From JANQPA01 sp964628385 (GTDB lineage Bacteria; Bacteroidota; Bacteroidia; Chitinophagales; Saprospiraceae): a stretch of DNA of 64,000 nucleotides. Location: the NCBI GenBank assembly GCA_964628385.1, contig CAZVOD010000008.1, forward strand, positions 1 to 64,000, read 5' to 3'. The notes under the pieces are model-generated. The model was not told the DNA's origin. It ran no database searches and worked only from the letters and a program-made list of their open reading frames with translations. Below are positions 1 to 9,700 of this stretch, piece after piece; positions within the stretch are counted from its first letter, which is position 1, and each line of letters begins with the position of its first letter. The position numbers and the translations under genes were made by a program.

Positions 1-731
1 TAATGCTAACAAAAATTTTTTACGCATTTTTAATGCGTTTGATACAGGAATTTTGCTTTAATTTTGCTGTTTTCTTGTAGTTCAGTGGATATTTGATTCT
101 AACTTAGAAAAACATTTTTTAAAAACTAGAATAATGACAATTTGGTATGAAAAGTTGGAGACAAGATTTTTTTCTAACAATATAAATGATAATCTACACA
201 CCACTCAAAGGCATTTTTTGGCTTAAATAGAAATTGGCAACAAAATTTACGTTTTTACGTAAATTCACTAGATTCATATATTTTCTTTATGCCAAGCCCT
301 CATAATCTCTTATCTTTATATTATCAACTATCTACCCTGAAGAAATATTCATCGTAATATTCGGCCAGCATCGCTCCCTGGAGCCGTTTAAACAAGCTGA
401 AATCAGATAATACGAAAGACTCCTGGTTACCTGTCTTCGATGATATTTCCTGATATTACCATTTGTTTTAACGTCTGAAAAATTAAAAAATCAAGAATAT
501 AATTTATTTTTGTATCGAGCGCCTGATAACAGAAAAATAATCTTCGTAAGTTGAACGCGGTTAATAGGTGTTTGGTAAGGAAATGGTCACGCTTCAAAAG
601 TAAGCACATCGTTCTTCATCCCGTCAAAACGCGTTCGGAGTATATCCACATGAACATTGCATAACTCTGTGCACAATAGGAAAGCCACTATTGGGGCTGA
701 TAGTATTTATTATTACCCAAAAACTAGGAAG
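1..731. other. Intergenic left edge, no supported gene
   Basis: AT-rich stretch upstream of the giant adhesin gene. I see no convincing gene. It holds a perfect inverted repeat (ATTTACGT, 4-base spacer, ACGTAAAT) at 245-264. On the minus strand a 60-codon open frame at 427-609 can be extended in another frame to a stop at 324-326, which could be a decayed coding remnant, but I do not recognise the sequence. The promoter of the adhesin gene must lie here; I could not place it. Confidence 0.5.
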
Positions 732-3700
732 ATGATGAGTAAGAGATTTTATTTACGGTCTCTTTTAACCATATCTCTGCTGGCATATACCTTTACTTAT
801 CTACAGTCACAAAATGTAGACTGCGATAAGGCTATTGTGATTTGTAGTGATGACACCTTTCTTAATTTCAATTCCAGAGATGGTGGTATTGATGACTTTG
901 AAAACCCCAATAATAACGCAGGTTGCCTTGATTTTCAAACGCCGGGAGGAAACATTGTTCGCTTCAGAGAGATGGCAGCCGGATGGTTTTACCTGGAATT
1001 CAGAGATGATATGCCTCCCAATAGTGTTCTGGAGTTTTCTATAATGCCCAGATTGATCAATGCCAATGATGTTTCAGATTATGATTTCGCTATATATGGG
1101 CCAAACTTGTCCTGCGATAGCCTCGGAAGTCCGATTCGCTGCTCTTTTGTCAACGGAGACTGTGAGTTCTGCCCGGATACAGGCCTGGGGATGGGGGAGG
1201 TAGATACTTCTGAAGCCAGCTGGGACCCGGAGATGATAGATAATACGAATGGTTTTGTGAAGCCCATGGTAGTGCAGCCCGGGGAGGTGTATTACCTGTT
1301 TTTGGAATACTTTGAAGGCGATGTCCCGCCAGACCAATCTAATATTGATATTGACTGGGGAGGATCAGCCGCACCATTTCTAAATTGCGTTGCTAATCCT
1401 TTCTGTGAACTAGCTACCGTAGAAGCTTTTGGCGATACGACCATTTGCCCCGGCAACAGCATTCCGATATCCGGTTTTGCTACCAATACCAATGGCGGTG
1501 AGTCTTATTCGTGGTCGGGTACGCAAGGGGCTACCGCATGGGTCAAGGATGTGAATTCGCCGAATACTACTGTCAATATTCCGGCAGATTTTGAAGGCGG
1601 AGAAGTACAATTCGTATTACTGGCCAAAGAGGGGAATTGTGAAAAATTTGATACCGTAACCGTTAACATAAACCCTCTACCGGATGTAAGTATTGAAGCC
1701 CCTGAAGTAGGCTGCAAAGGAGATACATTGACATTGACGGCAACGCCGGGTTTTGAAAGCTATCAATGGAATACCGGGGCTACTACTAATTCTATAGAAG
1801 TAAGCGAAAAAGGAGATTATTCTGTGACTGTGACCAATGCTCTGGGCTGCCAGAGAGTTGTTTCCTATTTTGCCCAGTTTGTAGAACTACCCAACCCTCT
1901 GATAATGGGAGAGGATATTTTCTGTAATGGAGAGACTGTTCGACTGGACGCCGGTGAAGGACTCAGCAGTTATCTTTGGTCTGATGGCAGTACAGAACGC
2001 TTTTTGGATGTTACAAAACCAGGCAATTATGCTGTGACCGTTATGACAGAACTGGGAAATTGTGTCGTCTCTGATTCAATTATTATTAGCCAGTATCCTA
2101 TTTCAACGGTACAAATCACCGGGGATTTATTGTTGTGTCCCGACGAAATAACTACTCTTTCCGTTCCTGATACTTTCCGTAGCTATTCCTGGTCAGTTGG
2201 CGGGACTGGAGCCGCTGTAACTGTTGACCTGGCTCAGGAGATTTCAGTAACAGTAGAAGACGATAATGAATGTCCGGTTGTCGATACGGTATCGCTTACT
2301 GCCCTAGATGCTCCTATCCCTGAGATACCGACAGATACTCTTTTTTGTCAGAATGATAGTGTGCTCATCGATGCCAGAGCAGGTTTTGATACCTATTTAT
2401 GGTCAGATGGTTCTTCCGCTGCATCCATCTGGATAGCTCAGGCCGGTGCGGTGAGTGTAACCGTTACTGATGTTTTGGGCTGTGAAGGTACGGCACAATT
2501 ACAGGCAAATACTTTCCAGCAACCGCAGTCAGGACTTCCTGACTCTACCGGGTTTTGTGCAGGTAGCTCCGTGGAGCTAATCGCCAGCAATGATGATATT
2601 GTTAGTTATCAATGGAATACCGGGCAGGTGACGGCCTCGATAAATGTCAATAGCGGTGGTTGGTATTACCTGACCTTTACAGATGTCAATGGTTGTGTTG
2701 GAGAAGATTCTGTTTTCGTAGCGGTTTATCAAATACCTACTCCTGATATTTTGGGGCAGGCTACCATTTGTGATGGAGAAGAAGCCTTGTTGATCGGGGA
2801 AGATGGCTTTGTAACTTACCAGTGGAGTACCGGCGATAATTTACAGCAAATTAGTACGCTTCAGGCAGATACATATATCCTTACGGTAGAAGATGAAAAC
2901 GGTTGTCGGGGTAACAATAGTATAGAAGTAAATGTACAAAACCTGCCAGAACCCATCGTTGAGGGACCGACTATCTTCTGTCCGGGCGATACTGCAACGC
3001 TTGCTGTGAGTACATCTTTTGACAATTACCAATGGTCAACCAGCAGCACGGCTCAAAATATTACAGTAACAGAGCAGGGGCGTTTTAGTGTCACTGTAAC
3101 TGATGATAATGGTTGTAAAGGAAGTACTGCTTTTGATATTGACCAGCATACTCAGCCTCAACCTCAAATCGGGGGGATTTTTGCTTTTTGTGAAAACGAT
3201 TCAGTGTTGCTTCGGGTATCCGATAGCTTTGTAAATTTCGACTGGTCTAACGGAGCTAATACGCCGGAGATTATTGTGAAAGATGGTGGGCCAGTGCGTA
3301 TTACCGTTACGGATGATAGAGGATGCCGGGGATTTGATACGGTGGTATTGGTGAAAAATGCCTTACCTGAGGTCTTAATCGAAGGACGGGATGAAATCTG
3401 TTCCTACGAAGAAGAGACATTGTCTTTGAACAATACTTTTGTGAGCTATCAATGGCAAGATGGTTCTACTGAAAATACTTTTATGGCCAATCAAACCGGC
3501 AATTACAGGGTAGAAGTAGAGGACGAAAATGGCTGTGCTGCGATTGATTCTTTCTTTTTACAGGTCAACGAGGCTCCTGTACCCAAAATATTGGGGGACT
3601 CCACTTTTTGTTCTGAAGATACCCTGATCCTACAAGCTGATCGAGAGTATCTCGCTTATCAGTGGAATACAGGATTTACTTCTCCAACCACTATTGCCTT

Positions 3701-6700
3701 TCTCGGCGGGACTTATGTTTTGAGTGTATTAGATTCTAATGGATGCCGTGGATCTGCATCAAAGCTTGTGATTCAGTTTTCGCTTCCTGAGCCTTTCATT
3801 CAGGGTCCCGAAGAATTTTGTGAAGGAGATACAGCAGAACTAGCTGTTAATAGAGATTTCCCTGACTTTTCCTGGAACAATGGGGCTACCACCCGTTCAA
3901 TTTCTGTGGAGGAAGGCGGAGAATACCGCGTTACGGTTACAGATGTGAGAGGTTGCCAAAACGATACGGTTTGGAGGCTCACCCAAAATGCACTTCCTGA
4001 GGTATCCATCACCGGACCGGAAGAAATTTGCTCGAATGAGGTGGCTGAATTCACGGCAACTACTGGTTTTGATTCCTATATCTGGCAAGATGGTTCTACC
4101 TCAACAGTTTTCAGCAGTAATCAGGCTGGTAGGTATTCCGTTACCGTAACGGATGACAAGGCCTGTCAGAATTCTGATGCTATTAATCTGGCCGTCAATC
4201 CTATTCCAGAGCCGATCATAAGGGGAGACTCCTCTTTTTGCCTGGGGGATTCTATCTTTCTGGATGCTTTTGATTCCTCCTACGCTTCCTATTCCTGGAA
4301 TACCGGTGAGATAACTTCTATTATCAGAATTGGAGATGGTGGTACTTTCACGGTAACGGTTACTGATTTCAATAGCTGCCAGGGAGTAGATACTTTTGAG
4401 GTGGAAAGAAAAGATGCGCCTGTACCCATTATCTTAGGTGATGATGAATTCTGTGACGGTGCATCCGTGCAACTCGAGGTAGAACAGGATTTCTTGAGTT
4501 ACAAATGGTCGGATGGCTCCACGGGAAAGCGCATCGTAGTAGATAGTGGAGGCTATTACACTGTAAGGGTCATGGATGGAACAGAATGTGAAGGTATTGG
4601 CCGAACAACTGTTGTCCAAAATCCTAACCCTGTACCTGAAATTTCTGGAGATTCCATTATTTGTGATTATGAAACCGCTGAACTGGTCGGCCAACCTGGC
4701 TTCGATGATTATCGATGGTCCAATAGTGTCAGAGGCCCTGAAGTTAGCATAAGCGATCCGGGGATTTATACGCTGGCTGTGGTCGATTCTAACGGCTGTG
4801 AGGGACAAAATAATATAGAAATAATCGTAAATAACTCGCCTGTACCTGAAATCCTCTCCGATACTGTTTTTTGTGAAGGAGACGAGTTACCGATGACCCT
4901 AAATGAACCTTTTGCTGAACGCATATGGTCAACGGGTGATAGCACTGTGGTGATTTCAGTAACTGAAGGGGGAATCTACAAGGTATTAGTCACAGATGAG
5001 AATGGCTGTCGGGCCAGTACAGAACAGGCGATTACCCGTACGCCACAGCCAAGACCAGTCATTGAAGGCCCGGTCGAGTTTTGTACAGGCGGGCAAGTGA
5101 CGCTTTCTGCTGATAGAACCTACCAAACTTACCGTTGGTCTACAGGAGATACTACAGCTACAATTGCAGTTAGTCAGGGAGGAGTTTACGCACTTACTGT
5201 AACAGACGAAACAGGCTGTGATGGTTCGGCATCCTTCACTTTGATCGAAAATCAATTGCCAGTTCCTGAGATAAGTGGCGACTCCAATATCTGTGTCAAT
5301 GAAAGAGCCATACTAATAGCCGAGCCGGGATTTGTCAATTATGAATGGTCTGATGGTTCTACTGAGCCAGTTCTACAGACCAATAATCCTGGAGCATATA
5401 CTGTTACCGTAACCGATGGTAATGGCTGTTCCGGTGCTATGAGCAGAACGGTAGTTGTAAATGAATTGCCAACCCCCAGGCTAGAAGATATTATACAGTT
5501 TTGTGAAGAAGATACCTTATTTATCAAAACCCTCGAGCCTTACACTGCCTATGAGTGGTCTACAGGTTCTACGGCGGATTCTCTCGGGGTCTTTGCGGCT
5601 GGTGATTATGCGGTTACTGTAACCGATACTAATGGTTGTATTGGGGCAACTCCGGTACAGTCTATTGTTGAAGTGGAGCGTCCGCGTCCCAGGATTCAGG
5701 GTTTAGACGAGATATGTGAAAGCGATAGAAGTGCTTTGAGTACCTTTGAACGTTATGAGAGCTACCGATGGTCAACCGGAGAAGAGGACATTGCTATAAC
5801 GATTGAAAGTGGAGGGATTTATGAGGTGACGGTTACTAATGAAAATGGATGTACAGGAAGTGATCAGATCAATATAACAGAGCATCCTGATCCTGTTCCA
5901 CAGATATCAGGGCCCGCCGCTATTTGTGCGGATACTTTTGCCTCCTTAAGTGTTTCTCTAAATTATGATCAGTATCAATGGTCCACGGGGCAGACTTTAC
6001 CTGCCGAGCTGGTAACAGATCCGGGGACTTACACCATTACCGTAACTGATCAAAATGGTTGTAGAGGGACAGATTCCTTTAATTTGCAGGTCAATGAGTT
6101 GCCTATTCCTGAAATTGAGGGTGGTAACGGCTTTTGTAATTCGGATACACTGAGGCTGAATATCGTTCAGGATTACGACATCATAAATTGGTCAACTGGA
6201 GATGTAACCCAGGGTATTATTCTTACCGCTCCCGGAATGTACGGCCTCACAGTAACTGATCAAAATGGTTGTACCAATGATACTACACTCAATATTCTGG
6301 AAGATGTAGTACCAACACCAAATATTAGCGGCAATCTTTTCTTTTGTGAAAATGGTGAAACACTCCTGGAAGCCGATGATAATTTTGCCACCTACCAGTG
6401 GTCCACTGGTGATACTACTGTGGGTATACAGGTTAATAGTCCTGGCACTTATTCGGTGACAGTAACCGATGTAAACGGATGTGAAGGAGAAGAGTCTGTA
6501 TTCGTACGGGAAGTACAGAACCCTGTTCCTCGTTTCGAAGGCGATAAAGATTTTTGTAAAAACGAGTCTACGAATATAATTGTCAGACAGGAATATTTAT
6601 CCTACTTGTGGTCTACTGGTGAAACCCGTAGAGCGATCACTATTGATCAGGCTGGTACTTATGAAGTTAGTGTGGTGGATGAAAATGGATGTCAGGGAAG

Positions 6701-9700
6701 CTCCAGCCTGGAGATTACAGAGCAAGCTCTGCCTCAACCTGAAATTCTGGGCGAGCAGGCTTTCTGTGAAGGCGATACCATTAACATAAGCGCTGACAGA
6801 TCATATCCATCTGTGCAGTGGAATACGGGAGCTGAGACTACTTCCATCACTGTTACTCAAGGCAATATATACCGCCTGACAGTAACTGATGAAAATGGTT
6901 GTGTAGGAGATACCAGTCGGCAAATTATTCAGTATTCCAGGCCCAGGCCTCAAATTACAGGGCAAACGGTATTTTGTCAGGGTAACCGATCCTTACTGGA
7001 AGTCTCCAGAGGTTTTGTGGATTACCAATGGAGTTCCGGCCAGGGAAATCGTCAAATTACAGTAGCACAATCAGGTATTTATGAAATTACAGTAACGGAT
7101 GGTAGAGGTTGTACCGGTACGGACAATATAGAGGTGAATGTGCTTGATAATCCAGAACCGGAGATCGTCGGGGATACTTCCATCTGTGTAGGGCAATCCA
7201 CGCAGCTGACCGTTGATAAAGATTATGTAGCTATATTTTGGGATAATGGAGAGGAAGAGGATACCATAGTTATAGATCGATCAAGAGATGTAGGAGTAAT
7301 TGTTTTTGATGAAAATGGTTGTTCTGCTTCTACCTCCAGAAGGGTTAATGAATTCAACCTGCCAGATCCACAAATAGCTGGCGCCAGAAAGTTTTGTATA
7401 GGAGATACGGTTATTCTGGCAGTAGAAGAATACGAGGCTTACAGTTGGTCAAATGGAGCAACAGAGTCCTTCACCGGTATTACCAGTCCGGGCAGATATA
7501 TCGTCACGGTAACTAATGAATTTGAGTGTTCGGCAGCTACCAGTATTACCATAGAAGCTTACGAAGAGCCTGTAGTAGAGGTTGAAGGGGATGGTTTTTA
7601 CTGTGAAAATAGATTTACTGAGCTTCAGGCAACGCAAGGGTTTGAGGAATACCAGTGGTCTTCAGGAGAAACAGTTCCTAGAATATTCGTCAATCAACCG
7701 GGGATATACACCCTGGAAGTAACTGATGAAAATGGTTGTAGAGCCACAGCAGAACGAGAAGTGCTGGAAATAGAGCTTCCTGAACCTATTATTGAAGGCC
7801 CGCCTATACTATGTGATAATGATACAGCTGTACTCAGCGTTCCTGATGTTTACGCTACTTACGCTTGGTCTGGCTCGCGGGATAGCTTGCCGACTTCAAC
7901 TATTACCGATGGTGGGATTTACCGTCTTCAGGTTACTGATGCCTTTGGATGTATTGGTGACGATACCATTTCGGTGACCTCACTCGTATCTCCTCAAATA
8001 AATGTAAGTGGAGCAGTAGAATTTTGTCCCGGCGATTCTATATTACTACAGGTAAGCCCGGATAATTATGAATTTTCCTGGAATGATGGCGATTCAACAG
8101 TACAAAAAATAGTCAAAACAGGAGGGCTTTATCAGGTCACAGCGGTGGCCGAAAACGGTTGTACAACCACTCTGGAACAGCCTGTTGATGAAAGGCCCAG
8201 CCCTGAATTTGCAGTATTGGGGCAGCGTAGTTTTTGCAGTGGCTCCAGTACGACACTTACTGTAGAAGGCCGGGAAGATTATACTTATCAGTGGCCAAAT
8301 GGCTCCCGGGCCTCTTCTATTGAGATAAGTAATGGCGGCCAGTATGTTCTGACGGTTACCAATAGCTCTGGTTGTGAAAAAGTGGATACGATAAATATAG
8401 AGGAGTTGAGCATCAGAACGCCAATCCTTCCCTCTAGGGCTTCTGTGTGTACAGGTGATACACTGGTCTTGAATGCCGGCAATAATTATCAAGCTTACAG
8501 TTGGAATACCGGATCAAGAGAAGCTTTTATCCTGGTAGATTCCGGTGGGTATTACGAAGTAGAGCTAACTGATTTCAATGGCTGCATCGCTAGTATTGGC
8601 ACGCAGGTAGAGGAGGTGACAGCAACAGAGCCCCTTATCTTGGGGCCTGGTACTTTATGTTCCGGCCAGAGAACACCATTGTTTGTTCAGGGAGGGTTTA
8701 CAGAATTTCAATGGTCAAATGGTGATACCACCCAGGCAATAGATGTTTCGCAGGAAGGTTTTTATCGAATCACTGTTACTGATCAGAACGGATGTGTCAG
8801 AGAGACTGGCAAATTGGTGGTGGAAGTACCTAGTCCTGATGTAAAGCTGATTGGGGATACTACTTTTTGCGAAGATGGTACTACTACATTAACTGTTGAA
8901 ACCAACGCTCCCCAGATAGAGTGGTCTACCGGCGCAACCGGGAATTCGATTGTTGTCGATGAAGAGCGTATTTATGGTGTTTTAGTTAGAGGAGCTAATG
9001 GCTGTCGGGTAGTGGAAGAAATTTTAGTTAAAGAAAAACAAAACCCTCAGCCTGTAATCAGTGGTGATGCCGTAGCCTGCTTTGAAGAAGGGGCCCAACT
9101 GGATGCCGGAGCTGAGTTCCTGAGCTACACCTGGAGTACAGGCGATAGGACTCAAGTCATTAATGTCGGTAATACCGGAAATTACAGGGTTGAAGTAGTC
9201 GACTCATTTGGCTGTAGAGGCATGGCTGATTTTGATGTTGCCATCAATCCATCTCCTGAACCAACTATAATTGGAAAACCCAAACTTTGCCCCGACGAAA
9301 CAATTGTGCTTTCCCTAAGAGAAGGATTTCAGCAATATGAATGGTCAAATGGCTCTGACAGCTCCGCTATACAAGTAGATCAGGTTCAAACCGTTAGCGT
9401 TAGGGTCTGGGACCGCAATGGTTGTACTGCTGATGATACCTTTCAAGTAACTGCCGGAGTAACCCCAACCGTCGATATCGTGGGAGACTCTTTCCTTTGC
9501 ATAGGGAGTTCCGTAGTAATCGGAGTAAGAGATACCTTCGAAACTTATGAATGGTCGAATGGTAGAGGAGGCCGTTCTATTGAAATTTTTGATGCCGGTA
9601 CATATAGGATCACTGTTAGTAATGAGGATGGTTGCTTTGCGGAGGATAGCGTAACCATCGCTACTGCTCAGCCACCTGTCGCAGATGCAGGAGCAGACAT

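Noticed and set aside
657..731. Upstream TTG start for the giant adhesin
   Set aside because: It would place 25 polar residues before a normal signal peptide; ATG 732/735 with AGGAAG is better.
8094..8492. Minus-strand open frame of 132 codons inside the adhesin
   Set aside because: It is a shadow of the repeats, as are similar frames at 4434-4808 and elsewhere.
1683..9680. CRISPR-like regular spacing
   Set aside because: The period is in coding sequence with conserved protein motifs; there are no identical short DNA repeats.
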